Positions 1 to 12,600 of a DNA stretch of 64,000 bases are shown here, piece after piece. Source of the stretch: Ischnura elegans. Taxonomy: Eukaryota; Arthropoda; Insecta; Odonata; Coenagrionidae. The stretch is from the NCBI RefSeq assembly GCF_921293095.1, contig NC_060251.1, positions 57,677,585-57,741,584 of the forward strand, in the 5' to 3' direction. Made by a program: the position numbers and the translations under genes. Numbering within the stretch: the stretch's first letter is position 1; every line of letters starts with the position of its first letter. Below the pieces are notes generated by a model that did not search any database, was not told the DNA's origin, and worked only from the letters and a program-made list of their open reading frames with translations.

Positions 1-650
1 AAGTATCCAGTTACCATCAAATGCTCGTATGGCAATGTGAATACTCTGGTATAAAAAATAACCCATGTTACTGAGGAGTCCAACCAAGATCTTTATCAAA
101 GAAAGCTCTTTGGAACTATAATAAGAATTGGACACTATGTACTGATAACAATTTTATCCTCTTCTCTTATACAAATCCTCACAGCTACAGCTATTGAAAT
201 TATGTACAATGAAAATGATTTTTAAAGTTTGATAACTTAAATTATTTGCACAGCTTTCATTTGTAACTTGAACTGAAACAACGTGTAATGGAACATGATT
301 TTAGTGACCACTTTTATTCATTTATTTGCCAATTTTTTTACTTTATTCATTCATATTTTCTCACAGAGTCAAAAAAAGAGCTGGTTTTTTGGCCTTTGTG
401 AAAGAATTAATATTTAAAAGCAAAAGAGGCTTAAATTGTAACCAAGCCCTGAGGCAAATGTTGATTTCTACATGTGGTTCAATCAGTTAATTATGTAGCT
501 TTGAAGCAGGTGAAAATCAAAACTTACTATTTAGGGTATTATAACTACATTTTTCTGACCATTATCGAGAGGACCATCACCCTATCTCTCCCACTCCCTT
601 TGGTTGCACCCTTTAGAACCAATCTCATACCTCTCCCCTTATCCTTGTAG
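1..650 (+). other. Cadherin intron, 5' end outside window
   Basis: This is AT-rich sequence ending in a pyrimidine-rich tract and TTGTAG before exon 1. I see no gene or recognisable repeat in it. Confidence 0.6.
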
Positions 651-3600
651 GCAGCAGAGATGGATGGCGATGATGCGACCGACTCCAAAACAGTCTCCAC
701 GGTGACCATAGTAGTGCGTGATGTGGACGACAAACTACCTGCCTTCAACGGCCCTGCTTTCCGTGTCCAACTCTCCGAGGACGCTGCCAGGGACTCAACA
801 CTACCATCCCTCCTGCTCAATGCTGCCGATGCAGATGCCAGTGTTGAGAATGCTCGCTTCATCCTCCGCCTCAGCAACGTCCCAGATGGTGGTGATGCAG
901 CCTCCATCTTCACGGTTCACCCAACTGGACCAGTTTCGGGCCGAACACCAGTGGTGGTGCGCGTTTCCGACCCATCAAAGCTGGATTACGACTCCCCCAA
1001 CTCTAGGAAGGAGTTTGTGTTTGACGTTGAGGCTATCCCGCTGGTAAACGGGTCTGATCATCCCGCAGAGGGGGCCGTCCCTGCCGACAGATCAAGAGTC
1101 ACAGTGTCCCTCGTCGATGCCAATGACAATGCTCCGCATTTCAACACGGAGTCGATGAAGCTGAAGGTCAAGGAGGATGCCCCACCGGGCACCATGATCT
1201 CGGATATCTCTGCCACTGATGCGGACAGTGGCGCTTTCGGTAACATCTCGTATTCGCTGGGAGGGTTTGGTTCCGAGAGGTTCTGGACTCATCCTGTTGG
1301 GGGTGGTCTTTTTGTTGGGGAGTGCGGTGGAAGGTTTGCCACTCTCACGTCCTCCAGTAATCCCGTTTGCTTCGACTTCGAGTCTCAAATGTGGTATTCG
1401 CTGACACTCTCAGCTGAGGATGGGGGTGGTAGGGTGTCGACGGTGAATTTGCTGGTGGAACTGGAGGATGTGAATGATAATGCACCTGTGTTTGAGAAAA
1501 AGGAATACAGGAGGACAGTGAGGGAGGGCGCCACCTCATTTGATCCCCAGCTTTTTGTGAAGGTATGCCTATTCTTAACTTAAAATTTACATTCCTAATG
1601 ATATTGAATTCATAATTTATCACTGCTATTCCCTGTGTATTTTTGTTTTTTGAGAGTTGAGTGAGCAAATTTGGTATGAAATAAATGGGTTGCTCTGCTT
1701 TCACCTCCTCACTATGGATATTTTAGAAAACTGGTTAGGAAAGATAACTAAGTTGCAGCATAAAACAAACTTCTAGAGGACTGAGGCCTCCTTTGTCTAG
1801 TCCCCTTGATTACTCCAGGCAAAAATACCTAATATTTCTCATCCAGTTCTGGTCAAATTTTTAAAAATTAAATTTGTCTATGGACAATTTGTACTATTTC
1901 TGCCTCTGAAATAGGTCAATATTTGAAATTTGTGATAATGAAGAGGTTAGAGAAGGAATTATTTAAAATTTACCTCTGCCACTATTTTTCATGCAAATAA
2001 ACTTGGTAAAGCATAACTTGGTATAAAGTAATCAATCAGGATATCATCATGAAAATGAAAGAATGTGCTCTCCTTATAACAATTGCAGTGTACAAAGCTG
2101 AATATGAAAAGTAATTTTTAAAATTTTAAAGCTGGCTACAAAAATTAATAACTGCCCCAACAGTTAGTATTTTCATAGCATATGTATTTTTTTGTCCTTT
2201 TGATATATTTCATCAGTATTGGTTTTACCAGATGAAAGTTACAAAACTAACGTTTTCCTCATTTCAAATTCAGTTCTCATGAATCTAGATGCTTCATCAG
2301 ATCTATAGTAACATGTCCCTTGTACGCTTTTAATGCTATGCTATTACTTTTCTCACTACATATTTGTATTGTGCCAAATTACTCTTAACCCTTCATTTGA
2401 TTATGCTCTCAGGCTTTTATTATCAGCATCTCTTGCAAATTTCAACTTAAATGATGAATTATCCTCCAAGCATGAGTTATAGCTCTTGATCAAATCACGT
2501 TGAACTCGTGTGTTTTTTTTAAACATCAAAGGCAACTGATCGAGATGGACCATCCCAGGGCGGGGGAGAAGTCAGGTATGAAATCCTTGGAGGAACTGGT
2601 GGCCCACTGTCTGTCGATCCCGACACTGGCGAAGTTCGCCTCACCAGGCCAGCTCTGTCATCTGAAACTCCTGGGAGCAGGGGAGAGTTTGAAGCCATAG
2701 TGCGCGCAACAGACAAGGGAAACCCACCTCTCTATGCAGATACTCGACTTTTCATCAGAGTTGGGGTGGCTGGAAATCAAAGACCCATGTTTAAGGGAGG
2801 TATGTACCACACCACTGTTGGCTGTGAAAACATTCAAAATTCTTTGCAAGAATAACCTGCTCAAAGTTATTTTTTTTAATGTTGAAAATTTTCAGCCAGA
2901 GTCACTTAATGAAAATGAATATTGAAATCACTGAATTTCCTTTGCTACTGAGTTTCGTGAAAGAAATCACTGTTTAGTGGGTATATTGTTTTATTGTTTG
3001 AACTCATTAAATTATGTATGTATATGGTTCTCTTGCACATCAGTATTAAGTTCTTTGAGGACTTCAAACTTAATCATTGACCGAATACATTTCATAGGTA
3101 TTTCCGTATGTGTTAGAAATAAAAACTCTACTTATGCTCCCCTGGGTCATTTTTTTCATTACTGTCATTTATTATGGAAGAACAATGCATAGAAGATGAC
3201 TTTTGTTACATTTTCCGTGCAATTATCTTTTACTCCCATGGGAGAAATAGATTTACTGTGTATGCTCAATTACAAAAATTAGATTAGACATCTGTTTGAT
3301 GTCTAAAAAAAGTGAAATGACCAGAAAATTTGTTTAGTATGCTTCAGATAAAGGGTAAACTGGCCATTCTTTGTAGTTGTAGACAAAAAATGTGTATATG
3401 TACGTAGTTACTTTTACAATGCATGACTATTAGCCATGGGTAGAGTTTTGGGGGACCAGGGGGTCTGGTTCTCCTTTGCTTAAATGATAATTTGTCTGAA
3501 AAAAAATTAAAAACCTTTCGAAATTCCAAAGCATTTTAGTCTTAGGTATTACTTAAAATGCTTTTTTTATAGGCTAATTTAAACAAATTTTCTGGGAATC

Positions 3601-6600
3601 TCCCATTTCATGAGGGGTTTCCATAACCCCAAAACCTCAGCAGAGTTGCTAACCTCCCCAATATAAAACTCTAAACTCTGCTAATAGCCATTATTTTCTA
3701 ATATCTTTTGCCCTTTTATCACTGATGAAACCATGAGTTACGAGTTCTTTCATCTTTTTACAGTAAGTGTGAAACAAGAGTCGGCCATTTTGCAGGCAAC
3801 TGTGAAGGAAAATGCTCCACCTGGAACTCATGTAATCACCCTGTCAGCAACTGATCCTGATGGAGCTGATTCACAACTGATGTATGCAATTGCCGGAGGA
3901 GCTAGGGACAATTTTGTGGTGGATCGTGCCAGTGGTGAGGTCACTGTTGCCCGAGAAGCCAACCTCCGCTTAGAAAGACTAGGTGAGAGAGATTTCTATT
4001 TTATGATCAGGTCAGATGTTCAAAGCTCATATTCAGTGGGTTTTCATCAAATGTCTGTTATTGTTACTGAAATCAAGGATGTAGCAAATTGGGAAGAGGG
4101 TGATTGGTTTTAAATCTCCACCCAAAATGTTGAGAAGTAAATAAGTAGTGTAAAAATTTGTCTTTAATACTCAACCGATTTGCCTTGCCTAAGAAACATA
4201 GCAAGCAGCACAGTGATATATATGTAGGAATTGAAGCCTTTATATAAAAATGTAAGTATCAAATTTTCTGTTCCCACACATGATTGTGAGTGAAATATGA
4301 GAACTGAGAGAAGTATCAAATTACTGATTTTACGTCATTCTCAGCAGTGGCCTGGCCAGGAATTTTGTACGGAGGGAGGGGGTGGCGAATCCTGGGGGAA
4401 AATTTTTTTGAAAAACAGGTTTTTGTAATGGGTTTTAAACTTATTTTAATACTTTTTATCATCGAAAAAACTTCATTGTTGAAGAAAATTTTTTTTAATT
4501 CATGATTTTTCAATATTTTGGTTTCTTTTACGAAAGAAAGCAATTGTGTTTTTATATTATTGGGGGGGGGGGTCTGGACCCCTCTGACCCACCCCTTGGC
4601 TGTGCCACTGGTTCTAAGCCATCAATAATATTTTTGCATGTTTTCTGGACGTTATTCAGAGAATGGTGGTGTGGCTGGTCTGCCCGAGTATGGAGTGATA
4701 GTGACGGCCATTGATTCGGGAACTCCCGCCAGAGAGACTGGCACTGCAACTCTAGTGATCAAGGTGGAAGATGTCAACGATCAACCCCCTCGGTTCCCTC
4801 CAGCCTCCACCACTGAGTCCTATGTCCGCCAAGTCTCGGAGAGGGCAGCTCCAGGAGCCTTCTTGATACGTCTGCATGCTGATGATCCAGACTCTGATGC
4901 CCTGCTCAAGTATTCCTTGGTGCAACCAAAATCTGCCACTGACCATGCTGGCCTGCCATCAGTATCCTCTAAAGCATTTGACCTTGATACAGCTTTCAGG
5001 TAAGGAAACTGATATGGGTATCCATTTAGTTGTTTAATGATAGTATAATGAATGATAATATAATACCAATGAAAGACTAATAATGCTGACTGAAGTATTC
5101 CATCTGTTGACACTCAGACCTGATCTGAAGATGTGGCCAGCATAGGCTACGAAAAGCCATCTTGAAAACAATTTCGCAGCTAACCCGAAAACCATGGGGA
5201 GAACTACTATTTTGTGCATTTTCTCAATAGAACTATCATGAGGAGGGGTGTAATACTTTCTCTTAATATATTCTTTGATGTTGTTTAGTTTTCAATTTCA
5301 AACTATTGTTGTATACTAATGCTACTAAATTTATAGTTTCTTTTTTTGTAAGATGCCATCAATATATTTGAACCACAAAAAATTTACTGGACTTTAAAAA
5401 TTTATGTGATCAATGCACTTGCTCAATTGATTCTTAATTACATTGTGTCTCAGCTTTATGTTTTTTTAACTTGCAGAATAAACAGTACAACTGGGGAATT
5501 GTTTGTGGCCGGTCCATTGTCGCACCAAGCCGCAGCAGTCATCACCTTAACTGTGGAAGCGAGAGATGTAAATGCCATGGAACAAGTGGAGAAACAAATT
5601 GATCGAGGTATTACATATATGAAACAACCTTTCCTGACCCACGCTCTTTCCTAAATTTTCTAATTCAGTGTTGAACTTGAATTTGGTTATTCATTCGCCA
5701 TTTTTTGTAGTCAGTTTTAATATCGTTTGAAAATTAAGGAAATCCAATTTTTTTTCTTTTTTTGATTCATTGCTTCTAGAGCTATTCTTGAAAAGCATTG
5801 TACTGAATTCTTTCACTCACTCACTCCCAGGGTCACTTATGTTCTAGTTGACATCTACCTGTACCAACAATTTCCCTCCATCTCTTTCTGTCCGTTGCCT
5901 CCTCTTCTGAAGTTCCAGCCTTCTCCAAATCAGATTTTAGTTGGTCCAACCATCTCTTTCTTGGTCTTCCTCTCTATCTTCGTCCATCTATGTTTGCTTT
6001 AAGAACTTCATCTTACTTCCATCTTATTTTCTCACTACAAGGCCAAGCCATCTTGTTCTTCCGCCCATAATTTCACCATTGATATCATTTCTCCTAAAGA
6101 GTCCTCTTATTTCCTTGTTGAATTTTCTTCTCCACCTCCCTTGTTCATGAATGGGTCCATAAACCTTAAATAAAACCTTATTTTCAAATATTATCAATGA
6201 TTTCTCCTCTTTCTTGTTTAATATCCACATCTCTGATTAGTATTGGACAGATTAATGTATTCTAATATTTGTTGCATGGGATAGGGATTTTGAAGATTAC
6301 AGCCTATGGCTTGAATGTAGGCATCTGTTTGTTATTCTTAGTCTGAATTCTTTCACTGAATTTCAATTCAGGGTCTGTGTTAACAACCCCAATGCAATAT
6401 TATACTAATAAATTCAAATCACTATGATTTTGAATTATACTATCAAGTGTATGATCTTAGGTTTTCCCGGCGTATCAGTTGCAGAAAAGTTTCTCGGGTT
6501 TTCCACCGGTTGATGTCGTCCATGTCTCCCGACGTTTCGATCCGACGTCCATGTCTCCCGACGTTTCCGAATTCGGAAGATCCCCTGAGGATGATCAGCA

Positions 6601-9600
6601 AGTCGCGGATCGAAACATCGAGAGACATGGACGACATCAACGGGTGGAAAATCCGAGACTCTTTTCTATACTATCAAGTGCATTAAATGTTTTGCTGGGA
6701 ATTTCATCCATTGCCATTCTGTTTTCTTTTTACCCAAAGTTATGATTGTGTATGATGTCACCAGGAGCAGATTTAGGGGGGGGAATCACAGGAGTCATGA
6801 CCCCCCGAATTTTATTTCAAATAATTTTTAAATTTCTATTAGTTTTTGTATCCTTGTTCTGGAGTAAAGGTATTCAATATGAAAATGTGTGGCTACAAGT
6901 CCCAAACATGAGAGAAGTTTGAGTTGTATTAATCATAGAGTGTAGCATTCCCTACTGTAATAACACCCTCTCTCCTGAGTGGTATTCCATCCTCCCCGAA
7001 CCCGAGTCATGACCCCCTCCCTCACCAAATTTGATGCTGAATTCGCCTCTGGAAGTCACTTTTAATGGAGCTTTCATTTCTTTCTATCTTTTCAGTTGAA
7101 GTAACCATATATGTGGAAGCATATTCAGATGACCTGCCAGTGTTCTCAGTTGTTTCCCTGACCCCTGGAGTTAGTGGCTCTGCCCTCGTGGGTGAGCAGA
7201 GAAACCAGGTAGCAAATGAGACTGGTGATGCAAACAAGAATGGAACAACCGCCACTATTCAAGTGTTTGTACCTGAGGAAAGGGAAGTTGGGTCACTGTT
7301 GCTGCAGATAGGAGCCTATGATCCCATCCTCAGCCAGCCGGTCAATATCTTGGAAAAAGTCTCGAGCTCTGACCCAGAGGATTATGTATCTGTCTCGTCA
7401 CCATCTGGACAAATAAAACTGAATCGACCAATTGACTATGAGCAAATGGAAGAAAAAGTAAGTGCAGTATCTTAAAGTAACCAGGTAGTGAACGAAAGAA
7501 CTCTCAATTTTGACAGTATCTTAATGAACAGCATCAGGGTTAATTCATGATTAAATGTTGCATCATTAATTTGAGAAGAAGAATTTTTTTATTTTGGTCT
7601 CATTTTTATAAATTCATTCCTATTTTGGTCAAAACTTTAGAGTTTAATATCCTGGAGTTCTAATGTTTAGCCCTAAAATTTTACCTGTTTTGGTGTTGAT
7701 ATAGTGTATTATTTGGCTCATATTAGTTCTTAAGAAATGAATTCATTACATTGTAAAGGGTCTTCATATGTACTAACTATAGTTTAAACATATGTGTGCT
7801 TCCTTTTGGGTGACAAAAGAATGTTCTCATAAATGTTCTCTATTTGATTTCTTTTCAAATTATATATAACGTAAGGGGATCCTGGGTTTCTTCTCGGCCT
7901 CTTCATTTAATGTAAAAATAATAATCTCCTAATGAATTAATGTATCTTTAATGTTTTGTGTGGTAAAGACACTTCTAATCTTCTAACGAAAGCCCTCTCC
8001 ATTGGATTTAACAATTCATGTTACTTTTCCTATCTAAGGTAATCAAGCTGAGGGTACGAGCAATTGCTGATGATGGAGTACGCTCAAGTGAAGCTCTTGT
8101 TCTCATTAACATTGAGGATATAAATGACAACAATCCTGAGTTTTCGCAAGAGGTGAGTTAATGTTTATCTTGGTTCAAAATTGTTAATGACATAATATTA
8201 TTCATCATTCGCTATCATCTTAGTTTTACTGTGGAAGCCTTAGTTTAGAGATTACTTAGTTAAGGCTGCAGTCCTGTGGAGGTGCTGGAAATATCCTCTT
8301 CCTATCCTGCTAGCCCTTTTGGATGCGTGAACCCTTTTACTCCCGTAGCCCATTTTGAGTGGGATATTCAAAGACCGTTTTCAGAAAGTTTAAAAATATT
8401 ACACGTCTCTAAGTGCATGTATCAGAAACTGAATTTTATTTAATACTGTAACGTCAGATGTTTTTTTTGTTCCAAATCCTCTTTATTTTCATGAAGAGTC
8501 TGCCATTTGTGTGCACCACGCCTCACGGCTGTAACTCGCCGTTCGCAAATAAAGTTATATTTGTTGTGTACGACTGCGTATGACTAAAGTGTGTTTACCC
8601 CCTTCAGTATTGGTGACCCCGACGTGATTTTAGTGAGCAAAAAGAATATTTTGTGTTTGCATATGTGAACGCCATCCGCGCTGGCTCCCAAAATGGATGA
8701 CTCGAGTGTTACACAGCAGTGAATGGTGTTGTCCATGCTTGACAGTGGTGGTAGAGTGACTGTCGTTCAGCACTCCATGGAGGTGGAGTCTGGCGGCTGT
8801 CATAAAGATAAACAGTTGACAGGTGAAATACGTCTCTCCTCAAGCCGCCACAGTTTCTTTTATGCCTCACTCCTTCGAGCAACTTTCCCTTTTTCTCTTT
8901 CCACTACTATCTCCCCTCCCTTCCCATCAACAACTCCATAACAACATCAGGTATCAAATGTTACATCTCCATTTTTCACAATGTTTAAGATGTATATGAT
9001 GCTAAAAGCAATAGAAGAATTATTGGGTGGAATATTTTATTTTGAAGAAGGAAAAAATAACTGTTTAATTATTACTGTAGTGAAATTTTGGGCCAAAAAA
9101 TGGGAATTTTTGGCTCATCCAACGCGGGCTGATGTATTGATATATTGGCCTGGTGGTGTTAAAAGGGTCAAATAAACAAAGGACCCTAAGTAGTAATTAA
9201 TATTTAGTCATCTATGGTTATCCAGTACTTAATTTTTAAAAACTTAGGTGCCGAAATGCATACCCACACATTTAATCCACTCACCATATTCAAATATAAG
9301 CTGTCATCCCCACTGTAGCTTACGATTTTTTAAACTTGCAAGTAACTTGGCAATGAGGAATCTTGTTTTACCAAAAAAAAAAAACTATGGCTTTTTTGAC
9401 GTTAACCCAGTTTTCCCTGAGAGGTGCCAGAATGCCGTTGCGGTGCGTTCTAGCCGAAATTAAGCACTGTGGTTATATATGATATTTTTAATGAGTGCTT
9501 AATTTTTTGTTTCTGAAATCTGTTTTAAAAGGATTCATGTCTGTTTACACTTTATTTCTCAATAGGTATATAAGGCTCACATCCCAGAGTCAGCTAGATA

Positions 9601-12600
9601 CCCTGAGCAAGTTGTGACAGTATCAGCCATGGACAAAGATTCTGTCTCAACATGGGGCACTGTAACCTACTCTGTATCTGGTGATGGAGCCAACCTCTTC
9701 ACTGTGGATAATACCACTGGGGTTATAAGAGTCGCAAAAGGAGCTACATTGGACCATGAAACCAAACCCCAAGTTGATCTCCTTGTGACAGCAACAGATA
9801 GTGGACAAAAGAACTCTCAATCAGTTCGTGGACTTCAACGTAAAGCCACTGCCATTGTAAGTTGGGATTATTGGTTGTTAACTTACCACATTGAGATATA
9901 TACATCCATCACTAGTAATCTTCCCTGGGAAATCTCCATAAAGAATACCTTTTGGTGTGGAGAAACAAATTTAGGTGATCTTATAATGTTACTATATTAT
10001 TCTCATATAATGGCAAAGATTTAAATTTTTATTGGGCAGAAAATCAATTCAGAGAATGGCCAAGAGACCAAAATCCCCATTAATATTTGTTATTTTATGC
10101 TGTAACCATTATGTATGTGCAGTGGTGTAGCCAAGGGGGGATCCAGATACCCCTCCCAAAATATAAAAACACAATTATTTTCCTTTATAAAGTAAAACAA
10201 AATATTGAAAAAACATGAATTTACAAAATATTTCTTTAACAAATGACGTTTTTTCTATTATGAAAAGTGTTGAAATTAGTTAAAAACCCTCAACTTAGTT
10301 CCCTGTTTTTCAAAAATTCCCCTCCCTCCCCCCAGTTTTGAACCCCCCAGAATGAAATTCCTGGCTACGCCACTGTGTATGAGCATTTACATTTTTAAAT
10401 TGTAGCCAAATATTTTTATTTAAAAATAATTGATTATTAGAGAGCTTCATTTTGAAACAATTACTCAAGCCTCTATTTTAAATCTGTTTATTTTTTTCCG
10501 CTCACTCACTCAGTGATTTAACCAGTACATTGGGTAAGTGAGGGTAGATCTCACCCTGCACTCTTCCACAGGTGTGCGTAGTTCTCACATTCAGAGTAGC
10601 AAGGCCAGTTCTTTTCCCTGGCACCTCTGAACAGTTCACCTGATTTTTAAGATAAATGTGTATTATTAATTAATTGATTAAATGTTTATTATAAATTGTT
10701 CATTAAATAATTAATTTTTACTGCTATGGACATGGTGGGATACAGATGAAAAAAGGTCCTAGGCTATTCCACTTATTAGGCGCTTTCATCTCCCATTTTT
10801 AACTCTTTTAGTGCGGCGCGGCGATATATCGGCTTATACCGCTCGGCTGAAAAGTGTGGCGCGCCGATATATTGGCTTTTAAGTTATTGTTGTTAAATTT
10901 GAGGACATTGAAATAAAAAAACTTATACATCAGTAAACGTATAAAAATGTTGTGATTATTGTCAAATTTAATCTCATTATTTAAAAAAAAATCGCTTAAA
11001 GATATTTAAAAAATTAACCATATAATGTTTATTTTTCCTAGTTGCTACATTATATTAAAATACCCTCCGCATTTTTCGACTGTACCCCGGGAAGACGGAT
11101 AGCACTAAAAGGGTTAAGTTTGTAAATAACATAGTAAATAATGAAATTACAGATAATAAATTTAACACTAGAACTGCCGATGGAGTCATTTTGACTCCTT
11201 GCGATTTTTTTTAAAAACATTTACTATTTTATTTAGAGAACATTTTCAATCGAAAAGCCTAATTTTGTGTCAAAAATGAATAAAAGTCACGGAATTTCAG
11301 GTCAGAATTCGCAAGTGTTTAGTCGGGGCAGAGAAATAAAAACAGCGAGGAGTCAAAATGACTCCATGCCGGTAGTTCTAGTGTTAAAAAGTCAACCAAA
11401 TAGAGTAAATGGAGGCCCCTCTTGATCTGGACGCCTAAGGCTGAAGCCTTTAGTTAGCCTGTAGAAAAATCCGGCCCTGCGGCTCTGGAAATATTGAAGC
11501 TCTGCTCTTTTGCAAACAAATTTATGGAAGATAAACCGAACTCACTTTTAACTTTCTGGCAATTAGAGCTAACTAATTGCAATATAAAATTTTGTGTGCG
11601 TCCAGTTTCAATTTTTCTTGAATCCTGAACTTTCTCTCTTTGATTGGTTGCAGGTCACAATTGAGATCATGGATGTAAATGACAATCCACCTCAGTTTGT
11701 CGGTGGTACCCATCCATTGTCTGAATCACTCTCTCATAATGACCCCCTGCTGCATTTAAAAGTGGAAGAGGAAGTTGTTTTGTTCTCAGCTGTTGTGCCA
11801 GAAAATGTCCCAGTGGGATTTGTCGTTGCTTCCTTGCGTGCAACAGATCCAGACAAGGGGCCTGGAGGAATTGTGAATTATGACATTGCCAATGAGGGAG
11901 AGGCAAAAGGTATAAATGATCAATGATTTCAAAGCTTTTCATTATTAGTACGATAGTAATGATGGAAGTGTTAAGGTAATTGAAATTATGAAGGATGGGT
12001 TCCACTTTTCCATCTTCTCTGATTCTGTTTTGGCTCCTGGTAGTGGTTATTACTCCCAGCTCTTGGTTCCAGTTCAGAATCAAGTGTTTCATTTTCATTT
12101 CCAAACTCTCTTAGTGATACCTGCTTGGAGTAGTGCTTGCGAGAAATTCTAAGGGTACCTAGATAAAGTGTGACAACTTTGAAAAAAAAATTCTGTGATG
12201 TCTATTTTTGGTATATCATTTTTTTTTAATTACAGAATTATCTGAGAAAAAAAGAATTGACTGAAAGTCTTCACTGTTTAATTAGATTTTGGCTGCATCA
12301 ACAGCCCTCAAAAGTCAAACTTTAATCATTTTTTTAGATTCATGGGATTGAAAATTTCTTATTTTAAGGTCTATTGGAGTAGTCCTAATCTCCATTTAAA
12401 CTATTTCAACTGGGTCTTTACCCAAAATTTTATATGATTTTTCTGCTGAGACTGCATTGCAACATATTTTTATCATTTGTTGCTAAGTTACGTAATGTTT
12501 TCTTTATGGCCAGTTCAAAGCAGAGTAGTGTCAACTAAATTCCTCTTATAACCTCTATCATCCCTTTATTTTTATAGGATTGTTTGAGGTGAGCAAGAGT

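Noticed and set aside
1345-1704. 119-residue open frame on the minus strand over cadherin exon 1
   Set aside because: Antisense shadow of the coding exon, with no motif of its own.
2500-2700. 66-residue open frame overlapping cadherin exon 2
   Set aside because: It is out of frame with the cadherin; the proper frame from 2532 gives a clear EC repeat (ATDRDGPSQGGEVRYEILGG).
6443-6745. Overlapping open frames on both strands
   Set aside because: They arise from the foldback repeat; the peptides are complements of one another and match no protein.
11667-12104. 145-residue minus-strand frame over cadherin exon 9
   Set aside because: Half of it is antisense to the exon and the rest is AT-rich intron; no family resemblance.
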